Shown here: piece after piece, positions 47,553 through 59,444 of the stretch
Numbering within the stretch: position 1 is the stretch's first letter
Layout of the letters: each line of letters starts with the position of its first letter
The notes under the pieces: generated by a model
Told to the model about the DNA's origin: nothing
The model's database searches: none
What the model saw: only the letters and a program-made list of their open reading frames with translations
Program-made: the position numbers and the translations under genes
NCBI RefSeq assembly: GCF_029784165.1
Contig: NC_073695.1
Coordinates: forward strand, 13,453,286 to 13,517,285
Direction: 5' to 3'
Origin: Wyeomyia smithii
Lineage: Eukaryota; Arthropoda; Insecta; Diptera; Culicidae
Length of the DNA stretch: 64,000 nucleotides

Positions 47553-48209
47553 TTGAAAACAGGTAACATCGATCAGCTCAACAGCATCAAACAGCGAGTT
47601 CAAAGAGAATTTTTTGCCAAACTTGGTCTACATGTCAACGAACCGCACGCTGGCTTCGGAAATAGCAATAACAGTGTTACAGCAATACGTTTTTTCCAAT
47701 GCAGAATTTTCTTTGGAGATAGCAGGAGTCGATTTAACCCTCTAATGCCCAAACGTTTATAATCCTTTTTTAAGTTCTTATTGAAGCTTTTTAGAAGTTC
47801 AACTGAAGACCGTCTAGAGGCGGCACTGGGCACTAGAGGGTTAAATTTAATCCAGCGATTTCAGACGCTGCTAGCAACGATTTCGAGTGGCGAAAGAATC
47901 GATGCATCAAAATTCAAGTCCAACGCTACCGTTCATTATTACGTAAAATTGTATGGATGTTCAACAACAGTGCACAAATTACTAATTCAAGGAGGTGAAA
48001 TAATCGTTTAATCTTCGAGCCCCATTGGCAAACTTTCGGAAGGAGCCCAAGAAAGCATGAATAAAGCAAACCGGAAAACACGAGAAAATAAATGCCTGGA
48101 AAGGATCACGTGAGAGAACTATCGGTGACATGTTTCGTGAGCTGCTAATTGCGTCAGATCCGGTAGTTCCGAATTTTAGACACAACAACAAATCGAAAAG
48201 CACTTTCAC
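47553..48209 (+). pseudogene. Transib-like (RAG1-related) transposase C-terminal relic
   Basis: Two open pieces join across a MITE. Before it: NSIKQRVQREFFAKLGLHVN, EPHAGFGNSNNSVTAIRFF and, in another frame, AEFSLEIAGVDL. After it: LIQRFQTLLATISSGERIDA, HYYVKLYG, TTVHKLLIQGGEII, stop, SPIGKLSEGAQESMNKANRK and, after a frameshift, DMFRELLIASDPVVPNFR. The order HK.L.HG.EII - (S)EG..E..NK...R - M.D.....L..SDP parallels the end of Transib transposases and of vertebrate RAG1 (region around E962). The Glu in AQESMNK would correspond to the catalytic Glu. Family assignment rests on remembered motifs and needs a profile search. The catalytic Asp regions lie upstream and are not recognisable. Confidence 0.6.
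47734..47844. mobile_element. TTAA-type MITE (piggyBac-like ends), copy 2
   Basis: A 103-bp body (47738-47840) flanked by perfect TTAA (47734-47737 and 47841-47844). The ends CCCTCTAATGCCCA and TGGGCACTAGAGGG are inverted with one mismatch. It shares its interior with 12722-12870. It splits the Transib-like relic. Removing the body and one TTAA reconnects GVDL with NLIQRF in frame, so the insertion is younger than the host relic. Confidence 0.92.
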
Positions 48210-50430
48210 ATAAGAGGTGGAAGGTTAATTAATTTTCAGTCATGATGATACTGACGATGACAAGTAATGTTAAAACCTCATGCATTGGTTTGAAAAATGA
48301 ATATTCATGTGAATTTAATATAATTATATGTGTTATTTTACCTTGTTTACACATCGGAACGTAAGCTGATGATGTTCTTCTAGAACAATTGAATGAAACT
48401 ACTAACTACTTCTGTAAAACAACGTAATTTTCACAAATCACCATGCGCCTTCATTCAAACTATTTTATTTTCAATTAAAATTTTTGTTCAGCGGGGCAGA
48501 AAAGGGCAAAATGGGACCTTAATATTCGAAAAGTAGAGAAAATTTCCTATGAAATGCATATTATGCGACCTGTGGCAACCGATGGCTCAGATCGTACAGC
48601 ATACATTTGCGCCAAAAAAAAAGTTTTTTTCAGACCACTCAATAGGTATTTCAAACTTTTTACAAAAGTTATGATGAATTATATAACAACATTCAACACG
48701 AAATACAAATCTGATTATTTATCTTCAAAATGCAACCTATCGCATTGAATTCGAATAAGAATTAGGTGAGTATTTACTAGTTAAAGTAAACCCCAATATG
48801 TGCTCTCTGAGCGAAAAAAATCATTGAAATAACATGACTTAACAGCGTTTAAAGTGCTCTCAAAAATTCAAATTTAATCCAATTGTTTTAACATTTGGAA
48901 AACACGTTTTTCAATACAGTAGAACTTTCAAAAAAATATAAAATATCAATAATTAGAATTTGAGTTTTGTCCGGCTTCCGGCCACTGTGCATCGTTCGGA
49001 ATGGTATTAAATTTTAAATGATATCCGCCGGATCACTGGTTCCTATTGGGAGGGGAATTTGACGACGCTATGGAAGAGCTATTAGAATTGTTGAAGTAAG
49101 GGTCATGTTTTTCGCCGGGAACGGTATCTTGCACTCGCAGTCAGGGTGGAATTGTCAGCCATACGAGAATGGCTCCGAGCTACTCGCTGTCGCATCCCGG
49201 ATGCAGCGGGGTAAAATGTGATAAGGAAGTGCAGGAGTTATCTGCACTGAGACAAATTGTAAAATCCCACAAGCTTTAACTGAGAAATATTGCAGCCATT
49301 GCTGATAAGTCGTGAAATTATGGCGTATCCGTTTTTGGTTCCGGCTGCGAAATGTATGTACTCTGTTGCAAGCCGAAAGCCAAACAGAGAGCGTCGTTCT
49401 ATTTTGGTAGCAAAGCATCCGTCCGCCAGCCACAGCGCTATGGAGCAGCATTTTGACTGTGCCATTATTCTCGGGTTTTATGACAGGTGAAACCGGTGCA
49501 AGCACTGCGAGGAGACAGCGGCAAATAGCTGCTGCTATTGCAAAGTTTTCCACTTCCAGCAATTATAATTGATGATATCAGGTGCTTTTGGCGAAGATGT
49601 TTCGCCTGTCACGACACCATCCGTATGGCAGAAAACTGAGTTGCAACTCTGACGATCCTCCCCTTTCTCTTCAACACATCTTCCACACATCCGCCACACC
49701 GGAAACGGTTTCGCAGTAGCTCGTACTGGTAGCAGCAGTAGGTACTTCCTGCGCGGTAACGTCTCTATTCGGTAGGCAAAGCACATAGCAAAATTTATGT
49801 GATCCTACTACGACACTTTCCGGTCTGCTGGGGCGAAAGCGGAGTAATAGTTCACGTCGTGAGAAGGTATGCTCTGTACCTAGCATACATGATGTAATTT
49901 AATAGCCAGGATTATAAACTTCAGTAATAAGTAGTGGAGAGTGTGTCGCTATGGAATTAAGTCGACCAACAACATGGAAAATGTTATGGATGTGTTGAGT
50001 ACTAAAATTATTCGATGCTCTAATACTGTGTCATCCAGTATGTTCGCTTCCTGAAGTTTGGTTGAAAATAATAGCATGCAAAAATAGCCACTCATAGTTG
50101 CACCATAACCTTCAAAACATCATCACATTTTGTAACGGAACTAAAAAAAAACTGCTTGAGTTCATCTTTTTTTTGCTGCACTTCACAAATGTCATACATA
50201 TGAATGGATGAAGAGAGAATGGGAATTCCGGTTACTTCTAAACAAAAGCTATCGACATATAGTGATATACAAGGAAAGCAGAAGAATAATGTCTATAGAA
50301 TAGGACAACAGTTCCCAGTGTCGTAGCTAGCAGTGGAACTCTCACTAACATTTCACTTACAATTTATTTTAAATTCTGAATAGCCATCTCACTACATTAA
50401 AATGCATTTTGAGACACGATTATAGCAAAT
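48210..50430. other. intergenic, nothing recognised
   Basis: ORFs at 49155-49886 on both strands overlap each other and show no domain. Sequence is AT-rich except about 49140-49880. Confidence 0.4.
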
Positions 50431-51165
50431 TTGAATACCGAATATGGCAAAAATGTTAAACATGATAAACTAAAGAGTCAACTTAAACTGAAAATTACCA
50501 ATATTCAACGTTTTCAACGTTTGAGTCATGTTTCGATCAGAAAATTAGCCAACGGAGAAGGTGTGAGTGTCGGTGCAGCTCCAACTGCATTACGGAAGTA
50601 TGGTGAACAGTATATGTTTACATATGCTCCGAGACGTGGTTGAAAACCCAAGCCTGCCGACTCCACAATGGGCAGTAGGATAAAGGATTACTACAAGCGG
50701 CATGCTTTAGCATCAGTACAAGATATGGCAAAAAAAAAAATACCTCATCGACTAAAGTGATGCGACGAAAAGTATGCCCCAACAGACTCGTCGGAAGCAG
50801 AAGCAGCCTAAACAAAGTACAAAACAGGCTGAATCTGTGAAACCTTGAAGCTTTATGACAAATCTCTGACCTAGAAATGGGGGTGTGTTATTATGGATGG
50901 TAAACCGGGTTATTCTGGCAAACCTTCCAATAAACAGTCGGCTGCGAAGTCTGTGTAAAAATAGACAGAAGGTCAAGTTCCGAATCGGAATGTAGCACCA
51001 AGGCTTTGATTTGCTCTGTTATTATGGATGATGTAAACTACATAAAATTAGACTATGTATAAGGTTGTACCAGGACTGGAATTTCATACCGCACCGAAGA
51101 GAATAAATATCTCAAAATCATTGCAATTTACACCGAAAAATTCAACAGAAAGGTTAGGGTGTGAC
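50431..51165 (+). pseudogene. Tc1/mariner-type (ITmD37E-like) transposase relic
   Basis: The N-terminal helix-turn-helix part is open: QRFQRLSHVSIRKLANGEGV, SVGAAPTALRKYGEQY, KPKPADSTMGSRIKDYYKRH. Then come AKKKIPHRLK and CETLKLYDKSLT-stop-KWGCVIMDG. After a SINE the sequence resumes with VIMDDVNYIKLDYV, GLEFHTAPK and FTPKNS. IMDD.NY is the first-Asp block of the catalytic core. The remainder of the core is missing. Assignment to the ITmD37E group is tentative. Confidence 0.6.
50900..51017 (+). mobile_element. SINE family C, 5'-truncated, nested
   Basis: 118 bp containing AGTCGGCTGCGAAGTCTGTG and AATGTAGCACCAAGGCTTTG, the 3' half of the SINE at 15135-15347. It is flanked by a perfect 13-bp duplication GTTATTATGGATG (50887-50899 and 51018-51030). 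It interrupts the Tc1-like transposase relic at its VIMDD codons. Confidence 0.9.
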
Positions 51166-51233
51166 AATGCATTTGCGAATATGGAAAAATGTCTCGTCCA
51201 TTCATTACAATTGAAAGAAGTTACTCTTTTACA

Positions 51234-51257
51234 AAAAAAAGGTTGTTTTTTTTTCTT
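51234..51257. repeat. 24-bp target duplication, left copy
   Basis: Seven A, GGTTG, nine T, CTT. The identical 24 bp occur at 53795-53818. They bracket the 2537-bp insertion at 51258-53794 and belong originally to the A-rich 3' tail of the I-clade LINE. Confidence 0.93.
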
Positions 51258-53794
51258 AGCTTAGCTTAGCTTAGCTTGACTGACTGCACATATCAATGGT
51301 TGCACTCCGTGATTGATCCGAATCAGTAAAATTGCACAGTGAATCAACTGAATGGGGCTGGGAGTGACCGACCATTCTCATTGTACAAGTTTTAGTGACT
51401 CAATACTTTAAAGGATCAATAACGACGCCGGCCACGTCCTTGCAATCAGGTAGGAAGAGGGTAGAAATGTTAGTGTGACCCTTGCTATTTGGAGACCGTG
51501 TTTACCTCTGCATCTCCACAAAGCTCACAGGAAGGAGATTTTTGCTAGTAAGGAAGGGTACGTTGGATCAGGATTCACTTTGATAAGTGATGCGATCATA
51601 CATGTAATTTATACCCGGCATTATTGAACTTTTTACGGTTTATTCTCCGTTCAGTCGGCTGATTGGAGATGTACATTAGCTTATTTATATTTGGTACAGG
51701 TTTATACTAGCAGACATTAATAATGCTGTAGGGGCCACGCTTGAGGGATTTGTTTTACTAGTTCACAAAATTGCTCAGTGTTCCAATTCAAGACGGATTT
51801 AAACCAAAAGATAAAGGTAGGCTGTTGGGGACACGCCCAGTGAGTGGCATATTTCAGTGAACTGCAAAATGGTGTTGGTTGATTTATACTGACACACCTC
51901 ATCGTAATCTGATTTATACCGAAGGCACTTGGAGCCACTCACAAATTTGGGGGGTTTACTTGAAAGGAATACAAGTTGTCGTATTTAAATACTTTGAACC
52001 GAGTTAAACCAACAACATTAAATCTGTTGTTGGGACCACATACGAGTGTGTGTGTGTGGATGGTCTAGAAAATATCAGAAGTGTTTGAAATTCTATGATT
52101 TGAATCCGTTTTAAACCCCATAAGAGATGCTATTGAAGCGAGGCACTCATGTGCGTGGTTCGTATTACAAAATATCCAAATAATTAATGAAACAAAATGA
52201 ACATATTATTTGAATCAGAGAAATCACACGGAACGGTAGAATGTTATATTGAAGTAATAAGTTTACATGCGATTGTTTTCTCATACAAATCGTTGGTCCT
52301 TCGAGATATCACATTCAGTCTGTTGTATTTGAATAATTACACTGGGTAAATTTTTAATAACGCGCGCAAAATCTGTTTTTAACCGACTACTGCAAGGATA
52401 AACTTAAACGCGTTCGACGAATCCGCTGGTGTGTGTAAATGAACTAAGTCACCTATTGAATCCAAAAACTAGCAAAGTTCCATGCATCCAAAGCCTATAA
52501 GTAAAAAAAATGCAAATGTGCATATGAAACAAAAGAAAAGTTTTTAGAAATGCCAAAATTGTCACTATAAGCGTACCATCGATATGGATTCGTGTCATAT
52601 CGATTTACGAGACTTTAAAATAGTCACTTAAAAAATAATATTTGTCCAAAAAACTAGAAAATCATGAAATGAAGCATGATAAAACACCTACACAACCATG
52701 TCTAAGTCTTAGCTGTTTGAATCGTAAAAATATAATAACATAGGATTCTAGAGAACTAGCTTTTTTTTATTTAATAATTTTATAATTTGATAATAGCATA
52801 TTTTTGTGTATCAACATAAATCGTTAAATTTGCTCACAAAGTACTTTCTTCTTGTCCATCACCGCTAGTCAGCCTATACACCAGAGAGACGCCGAGACAC
52901 CCACCGTTAAGGCAACTGTCAACATCGAAACGGGCGAGCTGTATAATGTGGCATTGCCGTTATCCGTTTTGATGCTGACAGTCGCCCCAACGGCGAGCGT
53001 CCCGCCATCTCTCCAATATACAGGTTCCCTAATCACCGCGATTCTTTGAGCAAGACGCCAGAATATAAACTCAACTTTGGTGCTTAAATGCCAAACTAGT
53101 CGTAATCAGGACATTATATTAATATATAAAACATCTGCTCAAAAGCTCGAAAAATAAAAAAAAAGCACAACTCCACAACACAACATTTCGACTTCGCCTG
53201 TTTCGTAAACTTAACAAACTTTGAGCAACATATTAGGCATCCTACCAACGACTCGACTACAGCAGGCGATCAACACAGAGACCCACAATAACTGCCTGGT
53301 ATTTATGTTTGTAACATGGAGTTAAAAAAACCAGCTCTCCAATAATGTTTACACAAAATATCACCAACGTCAACACCGATACTTATCTTCGAATGGCCGG
53401 TTTTCCTTTGAACCGTGGTATTTATTTGCGCTGCGTCGCACGGACTAACATAAGGAGGATTAAACACCGATAGGATCGTAACTACACACCAACATTTCAC
53501 TAACACGACAATTTATATTACAACCGACTTCCACCGTTACTGTTCGAGCTGTTCGCACTACGCATGCAACGACAGTTCATTGTCCCGTAAACAGTTTCAT
53601 TACCATTTTATGGCACCAACACAAGACAACATTAACTCCAAACTTAAACCGAAATTCCATATATTTTTGTCTTTTTTCCACAAACACATGATGCATCATC
53701 ACTCAAAATTGGATTACTCAAAGGGGGGAAATTGAAAACTTCGTCCGATACGATGGACTTGACACCAAAAGTAAGCATTTTGACGAACAGACTC
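51258..53794 (-). mobile_element. 2.5-kb LINE-derived insertion with (AAGCT)n tail
   Basis: Bounded by a perfect 24-bp target duplication. On the minus strand the 3' end is a short AAGCT/GCTAA tandem tail (51258-51277) preceded by ATATGTGCAGTCAGTCAAGC. Such short tandem tails are usual for several mosquito LINEs. The 5' end at 53794 is followed by leader-like sequence and a short ATG frame (MDKKKVLCEQI, stop) near 52855. No endonuclease or RT motif is visible inside, so it is either an internally deleted copy or a non-autonomous element retaining both ends. The 65-codon plus ORF 52852-53049 is antisense to the leader. Confidence 0.8.
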
Positions 53795-53818
53795 AAAAAA
53801 AGGTTGTTTTTTTTTCTT
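53795..53818. repeat. 24-bp target duplication, right copy
   Basis: Identical to 51234-51257. It continues into CACCTAAAGTTTATTTGACA, the 3' end of the I-clade LINE on the minus strand. Confidence 0.93.
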
Positions 53819-54189
53819 CACCTAAAGTTTATTTGACACGCCACAAATACAATTCAATGTTTAACGGCGCCAATTATATCTGGTAGCTTACTTTCTAAAG
53901 TATCTTAATAACTAAAAGCAAATTTTTTATCCTCGCTGCCGACTACGAGCTGAAACTAAATCTAACTTAAAGCTAGAATGTTATGCATTAAAAGCACTGG
54001 TTTGTTGTTTGATGGTTTTCCATTGCTATAGGTAAGCAGCATATTGAATATGTTCCGCTACTGGGCCAAGATTTTACGGTTGTCTCCCACGGGCCTTGAG
54101 AGTATCGTGCGGGTCTGATTGCTGTTTCCGGATCCGGGGTCTTAACGTGTTCTTGTCGTTTGGTTGGATGTAGGCGGAAGGGGATAGGA

Positions 54190-57100
54190 CTAAACTGGGG
54201 CGTGGATGGATTTCAGGAAAACGTATATAAGGGACATGTGGGATAGGTCACGGCTCGCCAAGACATCACGAACAGGGACAGCCGGCTGTCTATCCTCGGC
54301 TAAACTATTAATTTAGACCTGGCGTCGAGGTGTACAGGGCATGACCAAACAACGTGCTCTATGTCGTGATAACCTTCACCACAGGCACAGATACCACTTT
54401 CCCCGAGCCCAACACGACGGAGATGCGCGTCAAATCTATAGTGATTGGACATAAGCCGGGACATCACGCAAATGAAATCCCGACCTACATCCAACCCCTT
54501 GAACCACGGGTTCGTCGACACCTTGGGGATTATGGAATGTAACCACCTTCCCAGTTCCCCTTTAGTCCATGAATTTTGCCAACTGATGATCGTATTCTGA
54601 CGTACAAATGCAAAAAATTCATTGAAGGCAATTGGTCTTTCATAAATTCCACCGTTTGTTGCGCCCACCTTAGCCAAAGAGTCCGCTTTCTCATTGCCCG
54701 GTATCGAACAGTGAGAAGGGACCCACGCCAAGGTAATCTGAAACGATTTTTCGGATAAAGCTCTCAGATGTTCCCGTATTTTCCCCAGGAAATACGGAGA
54801 GTGCTTGACATCTTTCATCGATCGGAGAGCCTCAATGGAACTGAGACTGTCCGTAAAGATGAAATAATGGTCCGTGGGCATTTTTTCGATAATCCCTAGA
54901 ATGTACTGAATTGCAGCTAATTCTGCGACGTAAACAGAAGCAGGATTATCGAGCTTATGGGAGACGGTTAAATTGTTATTGAAAATACCGAAGCCAGTGG
55001 ACCCATCAAGAAGTGATCCGTCAGTGTAGTACATATTGTCGCAGTTGATGTTTCGATATTTATTTGAAAAAATTTTTGGGGAGCAGGCACGCGTAAATGA
55101 TCCGGGATTCCACGAGTTTCTTCTATCATGGATGTATCGAAAAACACAGTAGAATCCGAAGTATTTGATAAGTTGACACGATTTGGAATATTCGAAGAAG
55201 GGTTAATATTTTGGGACATGTGATTGAAATACAATGTCGTAAAACGGGTTTGAGAAATAAGTTCGATTAACCTTTTAAAATTTTCAATCACAGGACGGTT
55301 CAAGAACTCACATTTGATAAGAATACGAGAAGAAGCGGTTTTGCAATGGTGGAACTCCAGCTAAGACCTCCAAACTCATCGTATGGGTCGATTGCATGCA
55401 ACCTAAGGCGATACGCAAACAACGATATTGTATTCGCTCCAGTTTAATCAAATGTGTGTTTGGTGCGGAGCGGAAGCAGAAACACCCGTACTCAATGACA
55501 GACAATATCGTTGTTTGGTATAGCCTTATAAGGTCTCCTAGGTGGGCTCCCCACCATGATCCGGTTATTGTACGAAAAAAATTTACTCTTTGCTGACTTT
55601 TCTTCATCAGATACCTAACATGGCAACCCCAGGTGCCCTTAGAGTCGAACCAGACACCAAGATACTAATGCACCAAAACCTGAGAGATCGTTTTACCCCT
55701 TAATTGATTTTGAAGCTGAGCAGGTTCATGCTTCCTAGAAAAAACTACTATCTCAGTCTTCTCCGGAGAGAATTCGATACCTAGCTGTAGAGCACAAGCA
55801 GACAAATTGTCCAAGGTATCTTGCAATGGTCCTTGCAAATCGGCAGCTTTGGCTCCTGTAACAGAGACCACGCTGTCGTCTGCAAGTTGTCTTATCGTGC
55901 ATGAATTTGCCAGACATTCGTCGATGTCATTTACATAAAAATTGTAAAGAAGGGGGCTTAAAAATGAGCACTGGGGAAGGCCCATGTAACTAATTCGAAA
56001 AGTTGCCAAATCGCCATGCGTAAAATGCATGTGGTTTTCGGACAACAAATTGAGCAAAAAATTGTTTGAAATTGGAGAAAATCCTTGTCGGTGAAGTTTA
56101 CCCGAAAGAATGTCAATAGAAACGGAATCAAAGGCCCCCTTAATGTCCAAGAACGCAGACGCCATTTGTTCTTTGCGAGCATACGCCAGCTGAATATCTG
56201 TTGAAAGCAACGCAAGACAATCATTCGTCCCTTTGGCACGGTGGAAGCCAAATTGAGTATCTGATAGTAGACCATTTGATTCGACCCAATGGTCTAAACG
56301 ACGGAGTATCATTTTTTCCATCAATTTCCGGATACAGGATAGCATTGCAATCGGCCTATAAGAGTTGTGATCCGAAGCTGGTTTCCCTGGTTTTTGGATG
56401 GCGATCACCTTCACTTGCCTCCAATCCTGCGGTACAATGTTCTGCTCCAGGAACTAATTGAACAAGTTCAACAAGCGCCTCTTGGCATTGCCGGGTAGAT
56501 TCTTCATTACGTTGAATTTGATTCTATCTAACCCAGGCGCGTTATTGTTACAGGACAGGAGGGCAACTGAAAATTCTGCCATCGTAAAAGGTGATTCTAT
56601 CGCGTCGTGGCCCGGAGACGCATCACGAACAATATTTTGCTCAGGAACAGAGTCCGGACATACTTTCCTGGCAAAATCAAATAGCCACCTACTTGAAGAC
56701 TCCTCGCTTTCGTTGACCGTTACGCGATTCCGCATTCTTCGGGCTGTGTTCCAAAGAGTGCTCATTGATGTTTCCCTCGACGTCTCGTTTACGAACCGAC
56801 GCCAATATCCGCGTTTCTTTGCTTTAGCCAAGCTTTTAAACTTGGTATCAAGCTCCGAATAACGTTTAAAGTCGTCGGCACTGTCTGTATCCCGGAAGGT
56901 CAGATACGCGTAGGATCTTTGCGTGTATACATCGGAGCACTCGTTGTCCCACCACGGAGTGGGAGGCGGTTCTTTGATCGTTACGCCGGGATATTTCTTC
57001 GTTTGGGCTTGCAACGCGGTGTCGAGAATCAAGCCCGCGAGGAGGTTGTATTCTTCAAGTGGTGGATGATGTTGAATCGAATCGACCGCTTTTGAAATCA

Positions 57101-57857
57101 TTTCCTCGTATAACTTCCAATCGACATTCCGTGTGAAGTCATACGGAATGTCAATTGGTCGCATGCGAGATGACCCGTTAGTAATTGATATAAGAATAGG
57201 CAAATGGTCGCTACCGTGAGGATCGAGGATTACCTTCCATGTGCAATCCAACCGTAGCGACGTCGAACATAAGGATAGATCCAAAGCGCTTGGGCGCGCT
57301 GGAGGTTTCGGGACACGTGTCATTTCACCATTGTTCAAAATCGTCATGTCGAAGTCATCGCAAAGGTTATAGATTAAAGAGGAGCGGTTATCATTAGAAG
57401 GGGAACCCCAAGCCACGGCATGAGAGTTGAAGTCTCCCAAAATCAAACGTGGCGAGGGAAGAAGTTCTATTAAATCAAAGAGCAGCCGTTGCCCAACCTG
57501 TGCTCTGGGAGGAATATATATTGAGGCAATACAAAGCTCTTTACCTTGTATTGTCATTTAACATGCGACAACTTCGATGCCTGGAATCGAGGGGAGGTTA
57601 ATACGATAGAAAGAATAGCACTGCTTAATCCCTAGAAGTACTCCTCCATATGGGGTGTCTCGATCAAGGCGAATAATATTAAAATCATGGAAGTTAAGAT
57701 CGATATTCGTAGTAAGCCAAGTTTCGCAAAGGGAAAATGCATCGCATTTGTTTTTATTTATCAAAACTTTAAGTGAATCAATTTTTGGTAAAATACTTCT
57801 ACAATTCCACTGTAAGACAGAGATAGAATCCTTCATATACGCAGATGAATTAGGCAT
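54190..57857 (-). pseudogene. I-clade ORF2: endonuclease - RT - RNase H
   Basis: Endonuclease: LQWNCRSILPKIDSLKV, CETWL, LILGDFNSHAVAWGS and GSDHLPI. RT: QKPGKPASDHNSYRPIAMLS, QFGFHRAKGTNDCLALL, AFLDIKGAFDSVS, GLPQCSFLSPLLYNFYVNDI (QCS for the usual QGS/QGC) and IRQLADDSVVSV (LADD in place of YADD). RNase H: YYTDGSLLDGSTGFG, VYVAELAAI, FTDSLSSIEAL and PSHCSIPGNEKADSLAK, with the D-E-D-D residues present. A CACGEGYHDIEHVVWSCP zinc motif and the C-terminus VPVRDVLASRDLSHM follow. Breaks: in-frame stops at 57558-57560, 56454-56456 and 55665-55667, then frameshifts near 55320, 55065 and 54310. It would copy element RNA at a nicked target; this copy cannot. Confidence 0.93.
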
Positions 57858-59444
57858 CGAAGGATACGATCGCTGAAAGGAGGGGCCATTGAGCAGTCAA
57901 CTGCTTCAAAAGTGTTCTAACTGTTGGGAGGAATGCTGTAAGAAAAACTTTTATTGGATCGTGTACATTGAAATTTTCAAAAATCCAGTCCACAATGTTA
58001 GAAAATTTCACTAATCCAGAGTTTGTTTCATCAACTGGATGTGCAAAAGGAACAACTGGGGTTTTAGATGTTCCAGGAAGTGCTGGGAACTCCTTCTGGG
58101 ACTTTAAATTTGCAAGCCCAGGAGGGGTTTGCTTCGGTTTTTCCGCTGCACTTTTAAGTTTGCTTGTATCATTCATTTCACTTTGGGAAATCTTAGGACC
58201 TTTTCGGGGAAGTTTAGGAGAGGAAATATTTTTCCTCCTTCTAGACTCCCCAGGATTGGCATAGGATGTACCCGCTGGTGAATCGTCAGAATCGGTTTCA
58301 TCAGAGGACAACAGATCGAAGGGGCTCGAAGTAACGGGAGAAGTGGTAACGGTCCCCGTGGTTATGTGGTTAAAAATCTGGAAATTTTCTCGACTCAGCA
58401 CTGGGGCACGGTGTATCGTTGTACTTATCCTACAACATGCCAAATGTGCCGAAAACAATATCGATAACGAATTCTCTCAACTAATCTAGTTGATCGAGAC
58501 CGCATTAGCCCCCAGGCTAGCGTGCGATATTGTATATTGGTAACGGTCTTCTTCAGCATGTCAGCGTAGGAACGCTTTGAACGCTCTTTGAGAGACCGTT
58601 TTATTTTATCCCTGCGCTGCATGTACACCGCACATGTCGAGAGCTCATGCAGATTTTCCCCGCAGTGAATACACTTTTTAGCGTTAACACTGCAAGAATC
58701 TTCCGCATGAGACTCCCCACACTTGCCACAACGTGCCTTATTGCAGCAGTAGGCGGCTGTATGGCCTAACTGCTTGCAATTCAGGCAGTTCATGACGCTG
58801 GGCACGTAGAGCCTCACAGGGAGACGAACCCGGTGGATCGAGATGTGGCTTGGTAGTGCAGACCCGGCGAACGTAACTCGAAACGAGTCTGAAGGAGTGT
58901 AAACTTTTTTGCCAACGACGAGGGATACCGACCGCAATTGCTTGCAGTCGAGTACCATCACACCAGGGCATTCGTTATTTTTGAAGTATCCGGTAGCACT
59001 TTCCGGAATGCACTCGACGGACAGACTCGAATCGGGCACGATACCGTCGATCTCCACATCTCCAGCGGGTACATAGACATGGTATTCCCGTGTAAAGAGC
59101 TCGGAGAAAACTATATCGTTGGCCTCTTTAAGGTCATTGACCACGACACGGAGCTTGTTCGGCCTGACTTTTGCGATTTCTGTCACGGCCTTGTAACCTT
59201 TCGTCAGGTCTCTCGCGATTTGCAAAATGTTCAGCGATTTTCCTCCAGGTTTGGGCCTCATGTAGAGGACCAGTGGACCCGTCGATCCGTCTGGGTAAAG
59301 CCTGGGACGAGGATTGTCTAAAGCATGGACAGAGGGGGGGGGGTGAACAGGAAGGACAGGGGTGGGTGGGTTTGGAGACGGGGGATCGGGGGCTAAGGGA
59401 TCCACATCCATTGCGCTCGAACTAACGTAACAGTACAGTGGCAA
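57850..59444 (-). pseudogene. I-clade ORF1 (Gag-like, three CCHC knuckles)
   Basis: The first open piece (58425-59444) starts MPLYCYVSSSAMDVD and has a Pro-rich N-terminus. A conserved domain follows: TGPLVLYMRPKPGGKSLNIL, VTEIAKVRPNKLRVVV, VEIDGIVPDSSLSVE. Three zinc knuckles come next: CLNCKQLGHTAAYC, CGKCGESHAEDSC and CIHCGENLHELSTC. A frameshift near 58450-58500 moves the reading to a second frame (57850-58458). It encodes the Ser/Asp-rich linker (LLSSDETDSDDSPAG) and the C-terminal domain with FSNIVDWIFENFNVHDPIKV and TLLKQLTAQWPLL. The protein would bind element RNA. The last 8 nt overlap the ORF2 start. Confidence 0.92.

Noticed and set aside
49155..49886. Cluster of overlapping ORFs (75-135 codons) on the minus strand
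   Set aside because: Different frames overlap, no domain or signal is recognisable, and there is no matching splice structure.
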